A stretch of 15,801 nt of DNA from Flavobacteriales bacterium (GTDB lineage Bacteria; Bacteroidota; Bacteroidia; Flavobacteriales_D; Cryomorphaceae): the NCBI GenBank assembly GCA_020200995.1, contig JAIVHQ010000089.1, forward strand, positions 1 to 15,801, given 5' to 3'. A model generated the notes under the pieces. That model did not search any database and was not told the origin of the DNA. It saw only the letters and a program-made list of their open reading frames with translations. Positions within the stretch are counted from its first letter, which is position 1; the number at the start of each line of letters is the position of its first letter. Position numbers and translations under genes: made by a program. Below are positions 6,031-12,974 of the stretch, piece after piece.

Positions 6031-6882
6031 ATGAAAACATTATATTTCCCGATGACCGTGAAGGAAAAATCTCTTTTAGTTTTTAAGTATGGCGGAAACG
6101 CCATGACCGACCCTGAAGTAAAGGAGGGTGTTGTAAAAGCCCTGCTCAGGTTGAAGACCGATGGGCATAAGGTGGTGGTGGTTCACGGTGGCGGGCCATT
6201 TATTAAAGAGGCACTCGCTGCGGCAGCGGTCACTTCAGAGTTTGTTGACGGCCAAAGAAAAACATCACCTGAAGCTATGAAAGTGGTGGAAGAAACCCTC
6301 AAGGGCCAGGTCAATTCAGACCTCGTCGGGCTGTTTAATAAGCACGGCAGCAGGGCAGTGGGCCTTTCCGGAAAGGATGGCCAAACCGCTACCGCTGAGA
6401 AACGAATTCACCTATCGGAAGTAAATGGCAAAGAAACAGAAGTAGACCTCGGTCGCGTTGGAGATGTGGTACATGTCGATCCGACTTTGCTCAATCTGCT
6501 GATATCCAATGATTACCTGCCCGTGATTACCTGCATCGCCGCCGATGCCGACGGAGATTCATACAATATTAATGGCGACAACTTCGCTGGAATGATCGCC
6601 GGGGCTTTGAAGGCCGATCAGTTTATAGTGCTCACCGATGTAGATGGGCTGATGCGCGACATCAACCGTCCGGACAGCCTGATTGTAAAGACCTCCCGTG
6701 CAGAGACCCAAGCGCTGAAAGCCGAGGGAATCATCGTGGGAGGCATGATTCCAAAAACCGATGCCTGCCTGGCCGCTATAGAAGCCGGTGCGCGCTCGGC
6801 GCGAATTATCAACGGAACCAAACCCGAATGTATCGGAATGCTTTTCGACGGCAGCGGTTCGGGAACCCTCATTGAAAAATAA
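6031..6882 (+). CDS. argB: Acetylglutamate kinase
   Basis: The enzyme phosphorylates N-acetyl-L-glutamate with ATP, the second step of arginine synthesis. The 283-residue amino-acid-kinase fold shows VFKYGGNAM with Lys19, the substrate loop VVHGGGP (51-57), Arg76 in VDGQRKT, YNINGDNFAG (178-187), the nucleotide segment VLTDVDGL and the second lysine in GGMIPK (Lys242). The N-terminus is too short for the extra helix that forms hexamers in arginine-inhibited enzymes, so feedback inhibition at this step is doubtful (inference). A second in-frame ATG at 6052 would remove seven residues and is a possible start. The gene heads the argB-argD-argC-argJ operon; argD follows after 6 nt. Confidence 0.95.
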   Translation: MKTLYFPMTVKEKSLLVFKYGGNAMTDPEVKEGVVKALLRLKTDGHKVVVVHGGGPFIKEALAAAAVTSEFVDGQRKTSPEAMKVVEETLKGQVNSDLVGLFNKHGSRAVGLSGKDGQTATAEKRIHLSEVNGKETEVDLGRVGDVVHVDPTLLNLLISNDYLPVITCIAADADGDSYNINGDNFAGMIAGALKADQFIVLTDVDGLMRDINRPDSLIVKTSRAETQALKAEGIIVGGMIPKTDACLAAIEAGARSARIINGTKPECIGMLFDGSGSGTLIEK

Positions 6883-6888
6883 CTTATT

Positions 6889-7926
6889 GTGATTAAAGAA
6901 AATAACATCATTACCAACGACTATTATGGCGAGGTGGACCAAACCCATTACCTCCCGGTGTTCAAACGCTTTCCTGTGGCGATATGCTGCGGAAGCGGTT
7001 CTCGCGTTCGCGACTCGGAGGGCAAGGAGTACATCGATGCCCTGGCGGGTATTGCCGTCAACAACGTGGGGCATTGCCACCCCAAAGTGGTGGCGGCCAT
7101 CCGCGAGCAGGCCGGCAAGCTGATGCACATATCCAACTTCTTTGTCAGCGAGCCTCAGGTCGCCCTTTCGGAGCGGCTCACAAGGCTCTCGGGAATCGAA
7201 CGCGTTTTTTTCACCAACAGCGGTGCGGAGAGCGTAGAAGGAGCGATTAAAATAGCCCGGAAGTACGCCCACAGCAAAGGCCGCGGCGGTACCATACTGT
7301 CCTTTCACGGCTCGTTTCACGGACGCACCATGGCCACCATCGCCACGGGAAAGAAGAAGATGCAGCAGGGATTTGACCCCATTCCTGCAGGTTTTAAGCA
7401 ATTGCCGTTCAATGACATTGAGGCCGCTAAGAATGCAATCACGGATGATGTGGGTGCCATCCTCATAGAGCCCATACAAGGCGAGGGCGGGATCAATGTA
7501 GCTGACCGCGCTTTTCTTCAGGCCCTGAAGCAGATTTGCGACAGCCATGGCATTGTGCTGATTTTTGACGAAATACAATGCGGAATGGGCCGCACGGGTA
7601 AGCTGTTCGCAAAGGACCTGCTCGGCATACAACCAGATGTGATGACCCTGGCAAAAGGTCTCGGCGCGGGGGTGCCCATCGGAGCAGTGCTCGCCAGCGA
7701 AAAAGTAAGCGCCGCGGGTGAGGGACTCATGATTGGCATTGATTTCGATTTTGAAACCAAGCCCCTCGTGATGGAAATGCTTAAAAACGGGGTGATCGCC
7801 AATGCCACAGCCGAAACGGTGCTGCGCATTGTGCCTCCGCTCAACATCAGTTACGACGATCTCAAAATTGTGCTCGACACCATGCACAGCGCCGTCAAAA
7901 AAATTACAGAAAATGCAGAAGTATAA
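6889..7926 (+). CDS. argD: Acetylornithine aminotransferase with an internal deletion
   Basis: This is a class-III PLP aminotransferase converting N-acetylglutamate semialdehyde to N-acetylornithine. It is recognised by TNSGAESVEGAIK (109-121), SFHGSFHGRTM, the Asp of IFDEIQCGMGRTG (Asp228) and the Schiff-base lysine in TLAKGLGAG (Lys256). It uses a GTG start at 6889; no ATG occurs in frame until residue 79, inside the fold. The protein is 345 residues, where about 380-405 is usual. After VLASEKVSAA (residue 276) it jumps directly to GEGLMIGIDF. Roughly 60 residues are missing, including the HGxTFGGNP motif whose Thr binds the PLP phosphate of the partner subunit. The frame is kept. As written the product is probably inactive. 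The stop overlaps argC by 14 nt. Confidence 0.85.
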   Translation: MIKENNIITNDYYGEVDQTHYLPVFKRFPVAICCGSGSRVRDSEGKEYIDALAGIAVNNVGHCHPKVVAAIREQAGKLMHISNFFVSEPQVALSERLTRLSGIERVFFTNSGAESVEGAIKIARKYAHSKGRGGTILSFHGSFHGRTMATIATGKKKMQQGFDPIPAGFKQLPFNDIEAAKNAITDDVGAILIEPIQGEGGINVADRAFLQALKQICDSHGIVLIFDEIQCGMGRTGKLFAKDLLGIQPDVMTLAKGLGAGVPIGAVLASEKVSAAGEGLMIGIDFDFETKPLVMEMLKNGVIANATAETVLRIVPPLNISYDDLKIVLDTMHSAVKKITENAEV

Positions 7927-8950
7927 AGTTGCCATTGTCGGTGCCACGGGATTCACCGGCTCCGAATTGGTGCGTATTCTCGTTAACCATCCGAGGATCG
8001 AAATCACCGCCATCACCTCCGAGAGCCGCGTCGGTGAGTGCTTTTCGGATGTGCACCCGCAATTCGCCGGAATTTGTGATACCGTATTGATCAAGGCTGC
8101 AGAAGTGAGCGACCAAAACACCGACCTCGCCTTTCTGGCCTTGCCGCACGGCGTGTCGATGGATTATGTGGAAACCTACAAGAATCAAAATTTCAAGATT
8201 GTAGACCTCTCGGGCGACTTCCGTTTGAGCACTCCCGAGGTCTATTCCGCCTGGTACCCGAAGGCCCACACATTTCCGGAAGGGTTCGAAACTGCGGTAT
8301 ACGGACTCCCCGAGTTGAACAAAAAGCGCATTGCTTCGGCCCGCCTTACAGCCAATCCCGGTTGTTACCCCACATCGGCCATTTTGGGGCTGGCGCCTTT
8401 GCTTTCCGCAAAAATGATCGACCCCGATCGCATCATCATCGACTCTAAGTCGGGCGTGACCGGGGCGGGAGTGAAGCCCGGCGCCGTCAACCATTTTTCG
8501 AATGTCAACGACAATTTCAAGGCTTACGGCATCAGCACGCACCGCCACACCATAGAGATCAAGGAAAACGCCGAAACACTTTCGGGCAGTGCGGCTTCGA
8601 TACAATTCACGCCGCACCTGCTTCCCGTAGATCGCGGCATCCTCTCCACCATTTACGCCAGGCCTGCAGAAGAGGTCTCGGCCGAAAAGATCAAGCGCGC
8701 TTTCTCGGATTTTTACGAAAGTGAACCCTTTGTGAGGCTGCGCGACACGCCACCGTCTATTAAGCAGGTGCGCGGCACCAATTATTGCGACATATTCGCG
8801 ACTTTTGACGAAACGACCGGCAACATCATCGTGGTGAGTGTGATCGACAACCTCGTAAAAGGCGCTGCCGGCCAAGCTGTACAAAATATGAACCTGATGC
8901 TGGGCCTGGACGAAACCCTCGGGTTGAATCAGGTTCCACTCCAACCATAA
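7913..8950 (+). CDS. argC: N-acetyl-gamma-glutamyl-phosphate reductase
   Basis: This NADPH-dependent enzyme reduces N-acetylglutamyl phosphate to the semialdehyde, the third step of arginine synthesis. The start is the ATG at 7913, giving 345 residues that begin MQKYKVAIVGATGFTGSEL. That places the Rossmann GxTGxxG motif at residues 10-16, as in the family; longer readings only add argD sequence in another frame. The catalytic Cys151 lies in ANPGCYPTSA, and the conserved histidines are in ISTHRHTIEI (210-212). SKSGVTGAG and the C-terminal KGAAGQAVQNMNLM are also typical. Length and motifs indicate an intact gene. It overlaps argD by 14 nt, implying coupled translation, and argJ follows after 12 nt. 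Confidence 0.96.
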   Translation: MQKYKVAIVGATGFTGSELVRILVNHPRIEITAITSESRVGECFSDVHPQFAGICDTVLIKAAEVSDQNTDLAFLALPHGVSMDYVETYKNQNFKIVDLSGDFRLSTPEVYSAWYPKAHTFPEGFETAVYGLPELNKKRIASARLTANPGCYPTSAILGLAPLLSAKMIDPDRIIIDSKSGVTGAGVKPGAVNHFSNVNDNFKAYGISTHRHTIEIKENAETLSGSAASIQFTPHLLPVDRGILSTIYARPAEEVSAEKIKRAFSDFYESEPFVRLRDTPPSIKQVRGTNYCDIFATFDETTGNIIVVSVIDNLVKGAAGQAVQNMNLMLGLDETLGLNQVPLQP

Positions 8951-8962
8951 CTGACCCTTAAA

Positions 8963-10180
8963 ATGAGCATGATTAAAAACATCACCAACGTCCGCGGCAT
9001 CAAATGCTGGGGAGCGCATACCGGCATTAAATCAATGCGCCGCGATTTGGCTTTGATATATTCTGAAGTTCCCGCCAATGTGGGGATGGTAACCACCCAA
9101 AACCAAGTAGTGGCTGAGCCCATCAAACTGGCCCGCAAATACATGGCCGATGGCAAAGCCCAGGCCATCGTGGTAAACGCCGGCAATGCCAACGCCTGCA
9201 CCGGCCCCGACGGCTATAAAGGCGCAGAAGCCATGGCGCAGGCCGCGGCCGATGAGCTGAAGATCGAACCCGAAATGGTGCTTGTGGCCTCCACAGGGCT
9301 GATCGGAGAGCCTTTTCCAACGGAAGAAATCACCAAGGGCATCCGTGACAACATCCGAAAACTGGCATCGAAGTCGAGTGCGGGCTCATTTGCCGCCAAC
9401 GCCATCCTGACTACAGACACTTTTGCCAAAGAAGGATTTTTGGAATTCGATCTCGACGGATTTGAGGTAAACATGGCGGGTATCGCCAAGGGTTCAGGAA
9501 TGATCCACCCCAGGCTGGGCACCATGCTGGCTTTTATCGTGACCGATGTGGCCATCGAGGTCGATTTGTTGCAGAAAACTGTCCGGGAAGTGGCCGAGAA
9601 GACATTTAATATGATCACGGTGGACGGCGACACGAGCACCAATGACATCGTGGCCGTGTTGGCCAACGGCATGGCGGAAAATGAACCGATGAAGACGAAG
9701 AGGGACAAGGGGTATAAAGTCTTTCGCGCCAAGCTGGAAGAAATGATGGAGCACCTGGCCAAGCTGATCGTATCAGATGGGGAGGGTGCTTCCAAATTCA
9801 TCACCTACGAAGCTTTTAATGCACCCGATGAGGAGACTGCGCGTACCCTGGTGCGGGCCGTTTTTGACTCTACTTTGGTGAAGGCAGCCATGTTTGGTCG
9901 CGACCCCAACTGGGGCCGCATCATCTGCGCTGCGGGCAATGCCGGCGTTCCTTTCGACTATCGCTCCGTAGACCTCTACCTCGGCGACGACAATTCGCAG
10001 GTACTCGTGTTGGAAAAAGGAATTCCGCAGAAATACGACCGCAAGTACATGAAAAAGCTTCTTCGCGCCGCCGACATTACCATCCGCCTCGACCTCAACA
10101 ACGGAGATGCCAAAGCCAAAGGCTGGGGCGCTGACCTGACTACGGATTATGTGTTATTTAATTCAGTGTATACCACTTAG
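8963..10180 (+). CDS. argJ: Glutamate N-acetyltransferase / ornithine acetyltransferase
   Basis: ArgJ transfers the acetyl group from N-acetylornithine to glutamate, releasing ornithine and recycling the acetyl group. In bifunctional members it also uses acetyl-CoA. The 405-residue precursor carries the self-cleavage site in HPRLGTMLAFIVTD: the Gly186-Thr187 bond would be cut to give alpha and beta chains, with Thr187 as nucleophile. Other family signatures are VVNAGNANACTG (70-81), VASTGLIGE, ITVDGDTSTND and GRDPNWGRI. The gene looks intact. A second ATG two codons downstream is an alternative start. As the last gene of the operon it shows that this organism uses acetylated, cyclic arginine synthesis. 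That differs from the succinylated route described in Bacteroides fragilis (known from the literature). Confidence 0.95.
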   Translation: MSMIKNITNVRGIKCWGAHTGIKSMRRDLALIYSEVPANVGMVTTQNQVVAEPIKLARKYMADGKAQAIVVNAGNANACTGPDGYKGAEAMAQAAADELKIEPEMVLVASTGLIGEPFPTEEITKGIRDNIRKLASKSSAGSFAANAILTTDTFAKEGFLEFDLDGFEVNMAGIAKGSGMIHPRLGTMLAFIVTDVAIEVDLLQKTVREVAEKTFNMITVDGDTSTNDIVAVLANGMAENEPMKTKRDKGYKVFRAKLEEMMEHLAKLIVSDGEGASKFITYEAFNAPDEETARTLVRAVFDSTLVKAAMFGRDPNWGRIICAAGNAGVPFDYRSVDLYLGDDNSQVLVLEKGIPQKYDRKYMKKLLRAADITIRLDLNNGDAKAKGWGADLTTDYVLFNSVYTT

Positions 10181-10193
10181 TGCTCAGGTGATC

Positions 10194-10220
10194 AATCACT
10201 GCGTATGATAGTGATTTATT
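10194..10220 (+). terminator. Weak Rho-independent terminator after argJ
   Basis: AATCACT (10194-10200) pairs with AGTGATT (10210-10216) around a 9-nt loop, followed by the T-rich TATTTT. It begins 14 nt after the argJ stop. The stem is short and AT-rich, so termination may be partial. The rest of 10221-10468, between convergent argJ and the cupin gene, shows no gene that I can support and only a repeated TGAGTGAAT at 10296-10304 and 10404-10412. Confidence 0.45.
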
Positions 10221-10468
10221 TTGGCAAGCCATGTCCGTGTTTAAACCCTTCTTAAAGCAAAGCTTCTACACCCGCGCGACTGCACAAAGCGCGTATGAGT
10301 GAATCCCTGCACGACAACTGCTGTAAATTTCATGGCAGGCCACAGGCGTTGTCTTCAGGATGGGCGGACTTGTACTTTCCACTTTTTGGCGGCAACCGGC
10401 GCCTGAGTGAATGGAAATCAGGCATTACCTGCATTTCAAGTAATTATCTTCACATCTAAGGATTACAA

Positions 10469-10864
10469 TCAGTATACCCAGTGCCGATCGACGCCTTTGA
10501 ATTCGGGCGATTGAATGCTCAAAACTTTGAGCAGGTCGCCGCCCTCGGTCACCACCCCGTGCCGGGTTTCGGAAGGGATGAAAATATAATCGCCCGCTGA
10601 AATGCGCATGGTGTCGCTGTTCATCCACATCGTGCCGCGGCCTTCGAGTACATAGACGTGCTCGCTGTGAGCGACGTGGTAATGCGTAGGCACGGAGTCG
10701 CGCACGCTGATCATAAAAGAGGTGGTGAGGCTGTCGCCGGCGAGTTTTTCGACGTGGATGTTTTTCTCTTCGTTGCCGGCCCACTCAGGCAGGGAAATCG
10801 GCGACTGGGCAGAAACGCAATGTGCGGCGAGGAGTAGGGCGGTTGTGGTCAGAAGGGTTTTCAT
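10469..10864 (-). CDS. Secreted single-domain cupin protein
   Basis: From the ATG at 10864 this 131-residue protein begins with a signal peptide (MKTLLTTTALLLAAHCVSA, cleavage likely before Gln20), so the mature protein is exported. The mature part is one cupin barrel. Motif 1 is PTHYHVAHSEHVYVLEGRG with metal ligands His61, His63 and Glu68; motif 2 is GDYIFIPSETRHGV with His102. All four metal ligands are present, so it can probably bind a metal such as Mn, Fe or Zn. No enzyme type can be assigned. Its start lies 2 nt after the fmt stop, so it is likely the last gene of the recQ-rlmI-fmt transcript, although its exported location has no obvious link to translation. A TTG at 10870 would add only two residues and is not preferred. 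Confidence 0.8.
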   Translation of the reverse strand: MKTLLTTTALLLAAHCVSAQSPISLPEWAGNEEKNIHVEKLAGDSLTTSFMISVRDSVPTHYHVAHSEHVYVLEGRGTMWMNSDTMRISAGDYIFIPSETRHGVVTEGGDLLKVLSIQSPEFKGVDRHWVY

Positions 10865-10866
10865 GG

Positions 10867-11817
10867 TCAAGCGGTAAAAGTTGCGTTCGCGGGAAAGGTA
10901 TAGCCGCGCAGGTAATCGGCGGTGGCCATGCGTTTCTTGCCGGGAGCTTGTAGTTCGATCACGCTGATTTGTCCCTCGCCTGTGTTAACGGTCAGGGTGT
11001 CTCCTTCCGGAAAAAAGCTGCCCGGAGCGCCCGTGGCGGGCGTGTTGGTCAGCCTTGCTGTGTGGATTTTCAGTGGGATGATCGTGCCGTCCTTTTCGGT
11101 AAATTCGGTAAACGCCGATGGGTAGGGGCTCAGCCCGCGGATGTGGTTGTGCACCTCAGTCGCCGAGCGGGACCAGTCGATGCGGCAATCGTCGCGAAAT
11201 ATTTTTGGTGCTGAGGGCTGTGGTTCCTTTCCCGAAAGGGCATCCTGCGGCTGGCCCTCCGCCTTCCCGCTTTCGATTTTGTTCACAGTATTGAGCAGGA
11301 GGGAAGCCCCGCGCTCCATCATACGGTCGTGGAGGCTCCCGGCATTTTCGTCCGTGCCGATGGGGAGCGTCGCCCTGTCGATCACAGCGCCTGTATCGAT
11401 GTCGCGTTCTATGAAAAATGTGGTGAGGCCGGTCTCCTTTTCTCCGTTCATGATGGCCCTGTTGATGGGCGCCGCACCGCGGTATGCGGGCAGGAGGGAG
11501 CCGTGGAGGTTGATGGTGCCCTTGGGCGGCATGGCCCACACGGCCTCGGGCAGCATCCTGAAAGCCACGACCACGAAAAGGTCGGCCGCATAGGCTTCGA
11601 GCTCTTTGTGAAACACGGGATCCTTAAGCTTCAGGGGCTGAAGCACGGGAATTCCTGCGGCTGCTGCGGCTTTTTTCACTGCCGATTCGCCGAGTTTTTT
11701 ACCCCGACCTGCGGGCTTGTCCGGAGCGGTGACCACAGCGGCCACGTCGTGGTGCTCGGCGAGGGTGTTCAATGCCGGTACGGCAAATTCGGGCGTGCCC
11801 ATGAAAATGATGCGCAT
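10867..11817 (-). CDS. fmt: Methionyl-tRNA formyltransferase
   Basis: Fmt formylates Met-tRNA(fMet) with 10-formyltetrahydrofolate for translation initiation. The 316-residue protein has the N-terminal formyltransferase domain starting MRIIFMGTPEFAVPAL. It carries the catalytic triad Asn103 and His105 (INLHGSLLPAYRGAAP) and Asp141 (ERDIDTGAV). The C-terminal OB-like tRNA-binding domain includes IRGLSPYPSAFTEF and ends LRGYTF. Length is normal and all key residues are present, so the gene looks intact. It lies 75 nt downstream of the damaged rlmI gene on the same strand and is followed after 2 nt by the cupin gene. Nearness to recQ is common in Bacteroidota, from general knowledge. Confidence 0.97.
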   Translation of the reverse strand: MRIIFMGTPEFAVPALNTLAEHHDVAAVVTAPDKPAGRGKKLGESAVKKAAAAAGIPVLQPLKLKDPVFHKELEAYAADLFVVVAFRMLPEAVWAMPPKGTINLHGSLLPAYRGAAPINRAIMNGEKETGLTTFFIERDIDTGAVIDRATLPIGTDENAGSLHDRMMERGASLLLNTVNKIESGKAEGQPQDALSGKEPQPSAPKIFRDDCRIDWSRSATEVHNHIRGLSPYPSAFTEFTEKDGTIIPLKIHTARLTNTPATGAPGSFFPEGDTLTVNTGEGQISVIELQAPGKKRMATADYLRGYTFPANATFTA

Positions 11818-11892
11818 AATCGAAGCGGTTTTTTACGAAGGTATAGAATGTTGCCGAAGTCACGGCTGTCACTTCAGTGCCCTTTCACTCGA

Positions 11893-12934
11893 TCAGGCCA
11901 CAAAAAGCACTAGACCCTTGAGGTATTCGCCCTCGGGGTGGTAGATGCTCACGGGGTGATCAGCCGGTTGGTGGAGGTGGTGAAGGATGCGGATGTTGCG
12001 CCCGCTCTCCATGGCCGCTGCGGCGATTGTGTGGTTGAAGAGATCGGGGCTCACCACCTGCGAACAGCTGAATGTGAATACGATGCTCGTCGCTCGCGAG
12101 GTACTTCATGGCATCGGCGGTGATGCTGCGGTGCTCGGGCCCCGCATAGCCGTTGGTGACCATGTGGGCTTCGGTTTGATCCATGGCCTTTTGGCTGCTG
12201 TCGAGCGAGTGCACTTCTGCAGCGCCTGCGCGGAGGGCGTACACGGAGAATCCCCCCGTATAGCAAAAGGCGTTCAGCACCTTGCGCCCTTTGGAGTAGC
12301 GGCTTACGAGGTTCCGGTTTTCGCGCTGGTCGAGGAAGAACCCGGTCTTTTGTCCTCTGGCCCAGTCGGCAGTGAAGGTATGGCCGTACTCTTTGAATTC
12401 GGTGTGGCCGGGGGCGCCTTCAGGAAGCTCCACGGCAGTTTGCCCCTTGGCATTGGCGCTCTTGCCCACCACGTGTTTCAGGCTGTCGCCAAATACGTTG
12501 CGTAGGGCCTCTTCAATCATGGCATAGTCGTCTTCGATGCCGCGGCTGTGGCTTTGCACCATGGCAATGCCGGCGTACATATCAATGATAAGGCCCGGCA
12601 GGCCGTCGCCCTCGCCGTGCACGAGGCGGTAGCCGTCCGTCTCTTCATTGGGCAGACCCATGGCGGTGCGCAGATCGCGCGCTTCGGTGAGCTTGCGGGT
12701 GTAAAATGCTGTGTCGATCTGCGTTTCCGCAAAATCGAGGATGCGCATGGCGATGCTCCCTCCGCCGAAGTGTCCCGTGGCCAGTACTTTGCCCGCTACA
12801 TCGCGAAGCTGTACTTTTTGACCCTCCTTCAGGTCATCGGTTTTTCCCGAAAGGGCCCCCGAAAATACCCACGGGTGGCGGCGCGTGATGCTGATTTCTT
12901 TCTTGGGCTTGAGGTGGAGTACGGGGTATGACAT
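11893..12934 (-). pseudogene. rlmI: RlmI-type 23S rRNA (cytosine-5) methyltransferase, internal deletion plus frameshift
   Basis: The first 285 codons read as a PUA-plus-SAM methyltransferase of the RlmI/YccW type. RRHPWVFSGAL is the PUA start, QKTGFFLDQRENR (195-207) is conserved, and LNAFCYTGGFSVYAL (220-234) is the SAM motif. After DAMKYLASDEHR (codon 285, near 12080) the frame runs into unrelated sequence and stops at 11960. One base further on, another frame (12078-11893) encodes the family's C-terminus: FTFSCSQVV, HHLHQPADHPVSIYHPEGEY, LKGLVL. About 45-50 residues are missing between the two parts, including the catalytic LDPPxF motif. The summed length is about 346 residues, against about 390-400 normally. 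As written the gene cannot make an active enzyme. The break is either a real lesion or an assembly error. Confidence 0.85.
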
Positions 12935-12974
12935 GGTTTAATTTTCCGCAAAGGTACGCAACTGCACACTTGGC

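Noticed and set aside
6559..8121. 520-codon open frame on the minus strand opposite argB, argD and argC
   Set aside because: It is antisense to three genes with clear family motifs. Its translation changes character with the genes beneath and has no recognisable domain, so its length reflects codon bias of the coding strand.
7904..9019. 371-codon minus-strand open frame opposite argC
   Set aside because: Antisense shadow of an intact argC, with no domain, signal peptide or plausible start context.
10230..10301. Short plus-strand open frame starting MSVFKPFLKQSF after argJ
   Set aside because: Only 23 codons, with no promoter and no recognisable pattern. It lies downstream of the likely terminator.
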